Below, piece by piece: positions 1 to 10,345 of a stretch of 64,000 bases of DNA (positions are counted from its first letter, which is position 1; each line of letters starts with the position of its first letter). The position numbers and the translations under genes were made by a program. The notes under the pieces are model-generated. The model did no database searches. It saw only the letters and a program-made list of their open reading frames with translations, and was not told where the DNA came from. Source of the DNA: Pelecanus crispus (taxonomy: Eukaryota; Chordata; Aves; Pelecaniformes; Pelecanidae); the NCBI RefSeq assembly GCF_030463565.1, contig NC_134652.1:16779397-16843396 (forward strand). Direction: 5' to 3'.

Positions 1-2398
1 CTGCATAGGGTCTCACTACGGCAAGGGCCACCTCACACACACACACAGGGCTGCACCAGCTTGGCCCAGATCAGCAGCCCTTTCCCATCCCGAATGCAGG
101 TTCCCATCATCTGTCTGCATTTTTGTGACATCTCCTTCCTCTGGCCCCAATCCCGGGAGGAAGCCGTGCCTGAGATGGATGAAAAGGGTTTGTTCCTCGT
201 TGCTACCCAGCAGCCCTGACAGCGAGGAAGATGAGCTGCTTCCCAGGACTCTGGGAGCCGACCCCTCGCTGGCACAGCTTCAAGCAGAGGTGGCCCCGCA
301 GCCCGCCCGGGGGGTCCCAGGGAGACCCTGGTGGCACTAGCACCACAGGCCATCCGAAAGGGTCCTGTGCCCAACATCTCGGCTGGATTTCAGGGGGTGA
401 AGGTTGTTTCCTAGCGGCTCGGCATTCCCCAAAGCTGGCCGCTACTGGTGTGATGCCGGTGACCCCTCCCTCCCAAACTCCCCCTCGCCCCTTGGCCAGC
501 AGAGCAGAGCCAGGTCTTCCTAACCTGCCTTTTATCTCTGATGCTGGCAGGAAGGCAGGAGTGGGACAAGGGATCTTGTTTCCGCCCTTTTGCAGGCACT
601 TGCCCCAGGCAAATCCTCATGATCTGCCAGAATAAACAGGCTCCCTCCGTCTGTGTGTCCAGCTGCAGCAACACCAGGTCACTTTACAGCCGGGCCGTGG
701 TCTTGGTAGAGGGACCTGCCTGGAGGCCACCGTCGCCTGCCCCAGTTCCAGTGGGATTACAGGGCTGGGACACTGAAAACCCCATTTCAGGCCAACATCC
801 ACATTTTCTCCTGTGGATACCTTGACTCCTGGTCTCCTGTGGGAGCTGATTGCCACCGCCTGCCACACAGCCAGCACCCCGTGCCCCGGCACCACGGAGC
901 ATCCCATTGCGCTGGGCTTCTGGCCATGGCCGACCCCTCTGCAGCTGCTCTGGTTGCAAAAGCAGCTCCTTCCAGTGCTGCCAACACAGCGAGGGCTGAG
1001 TGAGACCAGCGAGGCAGGAGGGCAGGGCAGGGGGACAGGCTATGCACCAAGACCCCCTCCCACACCTCAGCCCCCGGTGCATTTGGGCAATCGCAAATTG
1101 CCCAGGCACCCTGCATGGGGTGATGCGGGACTTGGAGAACAACAGCTGCCCAGGAAAGGCCCAGGGTGCCTCTGAATATGGATGAGGAGCAGGGAGAAAA
1201 ATAAAACCCAAACTTTTCTTTATTGGGGGAGGCCTGGTCCTGCCGTCTGCCACCGGGATTTGGGCCAAACTGCTTGATAGAGAGAGAGACCATCTGGATC
1301 GTCTGATGGGCTCTGGGTTTGGTTAAAATGAAGCAGAAGCTTTTTTTGCAGGAGAGGAGTTTTCATGGGAAGATCCAGGGAAGGATTCCAGGGTACGCGC
1401 CAGACCTGTCGTGCGAAGAGATGCGAAGCAGCTACAAAGCTTCAAACAAAAATTGCTGCCAGTTTTAAGCCAAACCCCCCAGGGCAGCATCCGGGTGCTT
1501 CCACCCATCCCAGGACGGGCCGCAGCCCGCCCCCGTTAGCTCTCCCGCGGTCTAGGCTGGCGCTGGGTCCCCACCGGAGCCGCCAGCGGCTGATAGCACC
1601 TTCCAGCACGCCTGGGCTTTGAGGCATCCGCGCTGCACTGCTGCACCCCACGCCTCGGCGCGCAGGGGAGGAGGCGGCATGTCCTGGCCCATGCCTGCTA
1701 CAGCATTTGCGCCGCACTTCGAAGCCATGCCATGGCTGTCAGTAGCGCACAGCAGTGCTCAGCCCTTCTCAGGGTAGGGCCAAGCACTGGTGCAGAGCAG
1801 AAGCATTTAAAACACAGGCAACAGCATGCATGCATGGTGCCTGCTCCAACTCCTCTGCCGAGGAGCATTGCCAACGGCAGGATCCAGCTCCCCTTGCACC
1901 AGGGCTGTGCTTTGAACCCTTTCTCCCACCAGCAATATTGCTAAAACACACCTGGTTTGGGAGCAGCAGCCGCAAGACCCAGCTGGAGATGTGCTGGGAG
2001 CAGAGCGGCGGTGACCTCCGGCTGCCCGGCGTCCCCCAGAGACCCCACACGGGGCGGGCTGCCGGGCTGCCCCTCCACTGGCCAGGGCCACATCTGTCAC
2101 GCCTGGCTGGCTCGGCTCGTGCTGGGAGGCCAGGCTGCCTTTGTCCCACCGGACACACTCGGCTTCGGAGAGTGAGGCATTGTGTGGGAGCGGGCCGGCG
2201 TGTCGGCCCCGTTAGGGCACCTGTTGGGCTTGTGCAGCGCGACAATGCCCTTGATGGGTCTATTATGGAGTGGTGCGGGCAGCCGGGGGCTGCTGGGATC
2301 ACAGTAAATCTCGCCTGGTTAGCAGCAGCAGCAGGCAGAGCTGGGATGCGCTCTTTCTGGTGTCTCTCCAGGGACAAGCCCTACCTCGCTGGCAAACA
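1..2398. other. Intergenic, no supported gene
   Basis: I see no splice-bounded or conserved coding frame here. The sequence is mixed and moderately GC-rich, with a CpG-enriched patch around 1500-1720. A 228-codon plus-strand open frame (1755-2441) runs into the minisatellite and resembles nothing I know. In human the next gene on this side is SLIT1, transcribed leftward, so this stretch may be SLIT1 5' flank; I found no SLIT1 signal-peptide or leucine-rich-repeat exon. Confidence 0.6.
34..47. repeat. (CA)n microsatellite
   Basis: A run of about seven CA dinucleotides. It is short, so it may or may not be polymorphic. Confidence 0.8.
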
Positions 2399-2766
2399 GC
2401 AACAGCATCGCCCTGCAAACATAGCCAGCATCGCACTGTGAACGTGGCCAGCATCGCCCTGCAAACTGCCAGCATCGCCCTGCAAACACTGCCAGCATTG
2501 CCCTGCGAACGTGGCCAGCATCACCCTCTAGACACTGCCAACATCGCCCTGCAAACGCTGCCAGCGTCACCCTGCAAAGGCTGCCAGCATTGCCCTATGA
2601 ACACGGCCAGCATCACCCTCTGAAAGCTGCCAGCATCGCCCTGCAAGCACTGCCAGTGTTGCCCTGTGAACACCGCCAGCATCAGCCCGTGAACGTGGCC
2701 AGCATCATCCTGGGCCAGCATCACACCCTGCAAACATGGCCAGCGTTGCTCTGTGAACGTGGCCCC
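2399..2766. repeat. 23-bp minisatellite, about 16 diverged copies
   Basis: Back-to-back copies of a 23-bp unit that begins GCCAGCATCRCCCTG and ends in either CAAACACT-like or TGAACGTG-like sequence. About 16 copies are present; one is shortened to 15 bp and two others have small indels. A higher-order period is visible: copies 5-7 closely match copies 9-11, a spacing of 92 bp (four units). The unit is not a multiple of three, so the open frames across it rotate phase and are not evidence of a protein. Confidence 0.9.
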
Positions 2767-5175
2767 ACTGACTGCAGGAGATGGGGGCAGCTCCGCTGCC
2801 TGGGGACCTCACCACTGGGAGCAAGTGAGGGGAACAGCATCCATCTGGTCCTCCAGGATGATGTGGGAGATGCTGAGGCTCCCAGGCAGGTGGATTTGGC
2901 CCCAGCCTCACACAACAGGGACTGTCCAAGCGGGGAGAGCCCAGTCTGTCTCGTTGCCTTGAACAACTGCAGAACAGCGGGAGAGAGACAGTCTGCAAGG
3001 CACTGCAACCCTGCTTCGTGGCGCATCTGAGCACAGGGGTCGAGCCCCACACCCTGGGTTCCCAAAATCAGCTCTAGTCCACAAGGAAAACATTTGCACC
3101 AAGCAGCCCAGAGGCAGATGGGGAGATGCTGTTCCCAGCGCGGCTGGACACACCAACTGCCTGGGAGCTCTGCAGCGCAGCGCAAGCTGGTTTGAATAAA
3201 CCACACGCGAGGAGGTGTTTGTGAAGCGCCTCACACATGGAAATGCTATTGTTGGTGCAGCGTGGGACTGGGGACTCGGGGGTCCCCAGATGTAGCAATT
3301 GTTCCACATCCGCGCTGCGCGTACACACATGCTTTTCCCCACTCGCTCTGCCTGGAGCCACTCATTAACCCTCCTCAATGAAGATGCATTGGAGGGATAA
3401 TTTACTGTTTAATAGACTAACTTTCCATTTGCTGTTGCCAAGCACATCCAACATATTTCTCCATGGTGCCATAAACTGCAGCTCCTCCGCCATAAAACTC
3501 TGCCTCCCAGTAGGAGCAGGTGGGTTTCCAGGATTCAGCTGATGACCTTGGCTGTGGGGTGAGCAGAGACACTGGGCTTTGTTTTTGGAGGAACAGGGCT
3601 TGTTCCCACCAACCTCTTCTGCCTTATTGCAATCCCCTTCGCACTGATGTCCCTGAGCTGGGAAACCATCTAACCTGAGAAATAAGGAGTGTCTCAGCCT
3701 GATGGATGAGGGAGGCAGTGGCTCTGTCCTGATTTTATTAATGAAGATGCTCTGGGTGCAGACGAGCTTGCCTCTGCTCCATATTTATGGCTAGCTGGCG
3801 GCCGGTCCCACGCTGGGATGTAATCAATAAGCTGTGTGCCCGCTTGGGCTCATTGTGCTTCTGCAGTCACAGGCAGCTTTTCTGCGCCTTGCCGGTCCCA
3901 CAGAAGTGAGCGCGTGTCTCCGCATCCTTGCTCCTCCTCCCCCAGCCTTTACAGAGTTTCAAGCCACTAGAGGCTGGAAGAAAGTCAGATTCTGCACAAC
4001 ATGGGACAGGGGAGCTGGTGCCAGCGCCGCTTTGCCTCTGTCACCCAAATTCCCACACTGCAGAGGAGGCACTTTCAGGGTGCAGGTGCTGCAGGAAGGA
4101 GCAGCAGCCCCAGAACCATGACTGGCTACCAGGGTCTGGCTCTGAAGGATGGCAAAAGGATGCCACTAGCCAAAAATAACTTGAAAAGGAGAGGGAAAGG
4201 GTGTAGCTTGCCTTGTGACAGCTCTGCTCAGCCCCAGATGCAGGCAAGGGCTCTCACTGGAGCTGGAGAACCATGCTAGGGTCTACCTGCAGAGCTGATT
4301 TTTGTCCTTTGTAAGAGGACATCCCTCCCCAGCCTCTTCCCTCAGCCTTCTCTGTGCTCTTTATGTTCTTGTTCACCTTACTTATAACCTCAGCTTCCTA
4401 CCCCCTCTATGCCCCAGATGCAGCCAGGGAGGGGGTCCCAGCCCGGAGCGCGTGCTGCCAGCCCCCTCTTGCGCTGCTGCTGCAGAACGGCCTTGGCGAG
4501 GCACAATGGAACCAGAGGCTTTTGTGCAAGAGGTTGCCGAGATCCTGCTCCCCTGGGGTGGGAGGACAGGCAGGCAGCCGGGCCAGGAGCAAGGCTCAGG
4601 CTTTGTAAGCAAAAAGGTTGGAAGAAACAAACCCTAAAACCACCTCAGGCCAACAAAGACACTCCCACATCATAGACCTGTGCATGCACCCAGTTGCACG
4701 CTGCCATGATGGCCAAGGCAGGTTTGCACCTCCATTCATCCCAATTCTCAGCCCCAGCAGCACAGGAGCTTCAGCCAGAAGCAGAGAGGATGAAGTGGGA
4801 CCCAGTCCTCTTCTCTGGTGCAAAAGGAGCCAGGCTTAAAATCACGTAAGGCACCCCATGGGAGGGCTGGGTGGTGGATTTGTCAATCCTTCCCAGCAGT
4901 GAAGCAGGGAGGCTGGTTTAGCCTGCGAGAGGAGCCTGGTTTAATCCAGGAGAGGTGGGACTGGGAGAGGAGTGCAGTAACGCCCACTCCAGCTGGGACT
5001 CAGCAGGGAGAGGAAAGCTCTGCTCCCCCCAGCCTGGACTGAAATCAGCACCTCCAAGTCTGGTGCTGGGCCATGTCTGAACCTCACCCCGTGATGTACA
5101 GCTGGGGACAGCTTCTTGCATCCAGACACAGAAGCCCAGAAACAACCCCACCACACTCCTCGCGCATGGACGCTT
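2767..5175. other. Intergenic with two AT-rich enhancer-like blocks
   Basis: No gene is seen. The stretches 3370-3500 and 3715-3850 are AT-rich against a GC-rich background and carry homeodomain-type ATTA cores and TAATCAATAA-like sites. Both contain the same 11-mer AATGAAGATGC (3377-3387 and 3740-3750). They look like conserved noncoding elements near a developmental gene, but conservation cannot be seen from one sequence. Bases 3900-5175 show nothing recognisable. Confidence 0.4.
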
Positions 5176-5182
5176 CCCAGCA

Positions 5183-6025
5183 TGGTGGGCTGACCCTGGC
5201 TGGATGCCAGGTGCCCACCAAAGCCGCTCTATCACTCCCTTCCTCAGCTGGACAGGGGAGAGAAAATATAACAAAACATTCGCGGGTCGAGATAAGGACA
5301 GGGAGAGGTCATTCACCAATTACCGCCACGGGCAAACCACACTCTACTTGGGGAAATCAGTTTAATTTATTACCAATCAAAACAGAGTAGGATAATGAGA
5401 AGTAAAATCAACTCTTAAAAACACCTTCCCCGCACCCTTCCCTTCTTCCCAAGCTCAACTTCACTCCCAATTTCTCTACCTCCTCCCCACAACTGGTGCA
5501 GGGGGACGGGGAATGGGGGCTGTGGTCAGTCCATCACACCTTGTCTCTGCCAGTCCTTCCTCTTCAGGAGAGAACTCCTCATACTCTTCCCCTGCTCCAG
5601 CGTGGGGTCCCTCCCACAGGAGACAGTCCTCCACAAACTGCTCCAGCGTGGGTCCCTTCCATGGGGTGCAGCCCTTCAGGAGCAGACTGCTCCAGCGTGG
5701 GTCCCCCATGGGTTCACAAGCACCTGGAGCACCTCCTCCCCTCCTTCTTCACTGACCTTGCTGTCTGCAGGGCTGTTCCTCTCACATATTCTTGCTCCTC
5801 TCTTCTCCAGCTGCACTTCAGGTTTCCCCCCCGCCTTCTTAAATACGTTATCACAGAGGTGCTACCACTGTTGCTGATGGGCTCGGCCTTGGCCAGCGGC
5901 AGGTCTGTCTTGGAGCTGGCTGGCATTGGCTCTATCAGACATAGGGGAAGCTTCTAGCAGCTTCTCACAGAAGCCACCCCTGTAGCCCCCCTGCTACCAA
6001 AACCTTGCCACGCAAACCCAATACA
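5183..6025 (-). mobile_element. Solo LTR of an avian endogenous retrovirus
   Basis: An 843-bp fossil LTR read on the minus strand. The plus strand begins TGGTGGG and ends ATACA, so it keeps the TG...CA termini of an LTR. The 7-bp CCCAGCA occurs perfectly on both flanks (5176-5182 and 6026-6032), as expected for a target-site duplication. Inside, in order on the minus strand, are a U3 of about 180 bp, a TATA-like TATTTAAG (5845-5838), a long R-like segment with three copies of CTGCTCCAGCGTGG spaced 46 and 49 bp (from 5592, 5638, 5687), a poly(A) signal AATAAA (5371-5366) and a U5 of about 180 bp. No internal retroviral genes accompany it, so it is a recombination remnant. From memory this LTR is widespread in bird genomes, but I cannot name the subfamily. 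The intact flanking repeat suggests a fairly recent insertion compared with the CR1 copy. Confidence 0.75.
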
Positions 6026-6032
6026 CCCAGCA

Positions 6033-7610
6033 ACAGAGCTGGTCTGGAGCAGGATGGGGCCGGAGAGCTGGTGCCAGTGGAGATCCCACCCTGGTCCGCA
6101 GCACGAGTGGAAGGTCAATGTGGGACCCAGCACGGACATCTTGGCATCTATGTGCCTGCACAATTTATGAACTTCAGCACAAAACCCTTGCTGGGGGGAT
6201 GAGCAAACAGAACTAAACATGGTAATTTATTCACTCCGTGAAAAAATATTAGTTAATCCAAGCCAATGAGATTGTAAAGCCTGATAACTGGTCTGGCTGG
6301 CGCCAACATCTATCGCTAGCAGTACTCATGGTTTTTGTCTACACTGCTGCCCTAGGCAGTTAGATGCAGCAGCAGTATGACAGCTCCCAGCCACACATGA
6401 TAATTTAAGAGAGAAAAAATACCTTACTTCAACTCTGAACCAGGGGAGAACAATTTAAAAAAAAAAATCAAGACAACTTGCAAAAATTGATTTAGATAGC
6501 AGTGACACTTTGCAGAACTTATTTGCAAGTCTGTGCTGTGCAATTTGAGACAAAAACTGTTTAATGAAATGAAGGATGAGCACTGCTTGTTTGCTTTGTA
6601 ATGCCACTGCTGTGCAGGAATACCAACAGGCCAAAGCAAACACACTTAAAGCTGAGCAATCCCCCTCTAAATACACACCTTCACCCAGTATTTGGTCCCA
6701 ATGACTGCTGCCCTTTCACTTGCAGCCAAGCATAAGTGCTTGGGTTGTGGCTTCAGGGACTAAAAACTATTCATTTTTTACATTATGTAAGCCATATAAA
6801 GCTGTCACTTTGAATCACAGCTTATCAGGGAGGTGATATTTGGGTTTGCAGTATTCAAAATAGCTATTGTGAGTTTTTGCCTTCCTTTGTTCAACATTTT
6901 CAAGAACAGAAATGTCTCTCTGGATTCCCATGCCCACTTTCAAGTGCACCGAGGCTCATCCCCTCCCGCTCCCTGAGCTCCGGGGAAATGGGGCACACCA
7001 GTCCCATGACACCCGCTTGAAGCTCACCCTGCAGGAAGGCAGCGCTGGTTTCAAACGTAGCGCGCCGCTTGCTTCTCCTGCTTGTTTTTCAATTGCATGG
7101 CGGAGGACGTTAATGAGTGTCTGAGCCACGGCAGGCAAGCCCAGGGCATTTCAAATGTGGAAGAACTTCACAGAGAAATAATCTGCATAAAATCTGAGAC
7201 GCCATTATTAAGAAGGAGGAAAAGAAAATGCAAGCAGAAACCATCCTCCCTCGGCAGCCAAGAGTGGCAAGAGAAGAATGGTTCTACAGAGAAAAATGTA
7301 TTCATTTGATCCATTATTTATATAAAGTGCTCTTTGTAAACCTGATTTCTCATCACCCTGGATGACAGCAGGGGAAGACAGGAAAAGAAGAGGTCCAACT
7401 TCATACCTCCAAGGGAAAGACAGCCTGTCTGGGCACCCTGCATCACACCAGGATCCTGGAGAGGGAACAAGCCCTAGTGCCATGGAAAGGCCTACCCCCC
7501 CACTTAAGGGTAGGAGCTCAGGGGTTCTGAGCAGACGCTTCCTTCCTTTTGAAGGTGGATGCACAACCAAGTCCTTGCTGTCCCAATGAAACTGCTTAAG
7601 GCACTGAGCA
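6033..7610. other. Intergenic, AT-rich, possible noncoding elements
   Basis: No gene is seen. The segments 6215-6420, 6720-6900 and 7080-7330 are AT-rich, low in simple repeats, and carry TAAT/ATTA cores and GATAA sites, a texture typical of conserved regulatory sequence. No open frame here has splice sites or a recognisable product. Confidence 0.4.
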
Positions 7611-7614
7611 AAAC

Positions 7615-10345
7615 CACTAAAAATAAAAGCATTTAATATGGGGTTTTCACATGAACACACAGAAAGGCAACAGTCTGAAACAGTACATACATAGCATATA
7701 TAAATAAGGACAAAGATTAAAAATACTTTGGAAACGATAGACTCTGGGAACAGTTAGTGGCTGCTCTGGGAGGAAGCATCTTTGTGAGTCATCGCACAGG
7801 GCACACAAATGAGACACATCCAAGCATAACTAAAACTCCCCCGTGCCTGTGAGACAGCGTGAACACATTGGGACTGCAACAGCCAAGGGTCCTAGAGGCC
7901 AAATCCGTTAGCCACCACCGTTCTCAGCATAGGGAGGACAGGACCATGGGCTAAAGCCCAGGGCTCCAAACCCCTCCTGGGACTGCCCTGTCTGGAGACT
8001 GCACCCACCCCTTTGGCAGGGAAGGCATCTGAGACATGCAGAACGCCAGGCTGATGCCCCATAGATAATTTTTCTTAGAGCTAAGCAAATCTCAGCTGTT
8101 CCAGAAGCCAGATGGAGTCCCTGAGCTAGAGCCATCAGTAAGGGGGGACAATGAAGAGAAGAGTTACATTCCTCTCATCTATACAGGAGCAGTGTATTTA
8201 GTCTTAGGAACAAGACTGCCTTGCCAAGCAGACACCTATACAGAAATACATGCCCAAGTAAGCTAGGGGCAATGGGGAGAGGAGGGATGGGATGAACAAA
8301 TGCTTCACCCAGCAACTGCCCCCAACACAAGTAAGAGCAGAATTAGCAGGACCAGACCCAGCTCTCTGTGCACTGCTGCCTGATCTTCAGCTCTGCCTCA
8401 TCTCTGTTCAGAGACAAAGCCAAGATCCCCAGGTCTCTGCTAACAGCAGACTGCAGGGGCAGGGTAGAAGTGCAGTCAGCAAAACATGCTGTGCCCTTCA
8501 GAGAAGAGCACATAGACAGCTTCAGCCTCCAGAGGGAATGACTAGACACATCCAAAAAGCACATACTACTACTACAGCAAACAGCCTCTGCCCTTCCTCA
8601 CAGCATCCTCGCCTGCCCGGTCCCTGAAGAACCAGAGCTCACTCTTTGCTGTGACAGAGGCTCCTAACACCTGCAACTCCCAACTCACACATCTACAGTC
8701 CCACTACCCCCCACATTTTCAAGGCAGCTCCTCCAATTTGGGGTCAGACAGGGGACAGGCACCCCAGATAAAGTACCAGGAACATCCCTTTAGAGAGAGC
8801 AGCATGAGGCACATAGCTTTGTATCTCAAAAAAAAAAAGGAAAAAAAAATCAGTTTTAAAAAAAGTGACAAATTCCAACTAAGCTGCACAGGGCTCCAAC
8901 ACCCTGTTTTGACAGCTCTAGCCAGTCGGACTGAACTCCCTGCTCACATCCCAATATTCACACCTCCTGCCACGAGTTGTCTTAGAAAGCTGTCAAGGAC
9001 AGAGCTCTAACTCCTGCCGGCTGCTGGTTCTTAAAGATTAGAAGACAATTATAATTGGATTCCAGAGATTATTTGCTTCACTGAGAAGGGCTGAGAAGTG
9101 TTTAGATGGTTCCCCAGCTGATTAAATCTTTATTTCACAGTAGTGACCCTGTGTGTTTCCTACCCCAGAGTGCTTGCAGATGGGTACTTGGCACGACTGG
9201 CTTATTGGAGCACTTTAGCTTAACAAGGCAGCTGACACTGGCCAGCTGTGATGGGGGTTTATCCCATATCTAGATGGTTTCATCTCATTTCTGCAGCTCA
9301 GGCTGAAGAGCTGAACCCAACTCCAGCCCTTTCCCCCAGTTTAATCACTAATCAGCCAGTTGCCTGACCAGCCATCCAGATGTCTTGAGCCAAAGCCTTT
9401 GGCACCATTTGCAGCAGATAACAAATGACCAGTGCCCTCCCTCACCTCTCATGTTGCTGATGCTGTTCCTATGCTGCACACAGGCATCAGGCTCTGCCTG
9501 CCCCAGACACCCCAGCTTGCAAAGACTGGGCTGTCCTGCCGTGCCCCAGACAGCCTTTGCCAGCCTCCTGCCCCACTCAGCTTAGATTCTCTGGGGGAAT
9601 ACAAAGCAGAGACACTCCTTGCTCACCAGGCAGAGTTGTGCCATGGAACCGTGAAGGCAGTGAGCAAGAGCTGCCTCCCACTCAAGCTGAAACAGAGGGA
9701 TGAGTTTATTGGGGAAGCTGCTTTCCCCTGACCCCACTTGAAATGATGGCTCCCAGAGCATCTCCTCTTCTCCCAGCCCCATCCTGTGCTCTGTACCGTT
9801 TGTGCACTCCAGCCCTTTGGGGACAGCAGGGCAAAATGGAGCCCAGAGGAAGCAGAGGAGGGCATGGCTCCAGAGGAGGCCTGGAGGTAAGGTTAGCTGA
9901 CAAGATGTGGGTGAAGGTTGGAGTCCATTGTTCTCACTGCTAACAGAGGGGAGGGAGCAAAAACAAGCTGATGTGTTTAAAACTCAGAGCAGAAAAGCAA
10001 AAAAATACAGCCTAGCAACATTGCAGAGAAAGCTGGGAGTGCACACAGGGCCCTGCAATGCACAGGGCTCTCCTTGTAAGCAAGCACTCCAGCTCTTCCC
10101 AGAGCCAGCAGGTCAGACATGCTGCACAAGTTTTGGTTAGATAGTGGTTTGCCCCATAGTAGAATGAAATATAATTTATATACAGAAAGAAACAAGTCCC
10201 TGCAGTCTTTGCAAAGGTCCAGTTTCAACAGCGCTGCCATGTTGGTGAGGGTTGCCGTGAGCCTGCAGCACTCCCCTCAGTGCAGCACATTATTCACAGC
10301 TTGCAAGGCTGGGCAATCCCCACCCACGCGTTGGTGCGAGGCGAT
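7615..10345 (-). other. Probable ARHGAP19 3' UTR
   Basis: This stretch lies directly downstream of the inferred ARHGAP19 stop codon and carries no coding exon I can recognise. It contains an A-rich stretch at 8828-8850 and three candidate poly(A) signals. Where the UTR ends is uncertain. Confidence 0.45.
7632..7637 (-). terminator. Candidate distal poly(A) signal of ARHGAP19
   Basis: The minus strand reads ATTAAA, followed within about 25 nt by a U/GU-rich stretch (TTTTATTTTTAGTGGTTTTG). That is a good layout for cleavage and would give a 3' UTR of about 2.7 kb. Minus-strand AATAAA also occurs at 9710-9705 and 9134-9129, which could give shorter transcripts. The choice is an inference. Confidence 0.4.

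Noticed and set aside
1-2000. SLIT1 first exon
   Set aside because: No signal peptide or LRR N-cap sequence (CPALCTC-like) with a donor site was found on the minus strand.
2399-2766. CRISPR array
   Set aside because: Units are contiguous without unique spacers, and the genome is vertebrate.
1755-3030. Plus-strand open frames through the minisatellite
   Set aside because: The 23-bp unit shifts frame with each copy and the frames show no protein-like conservation.
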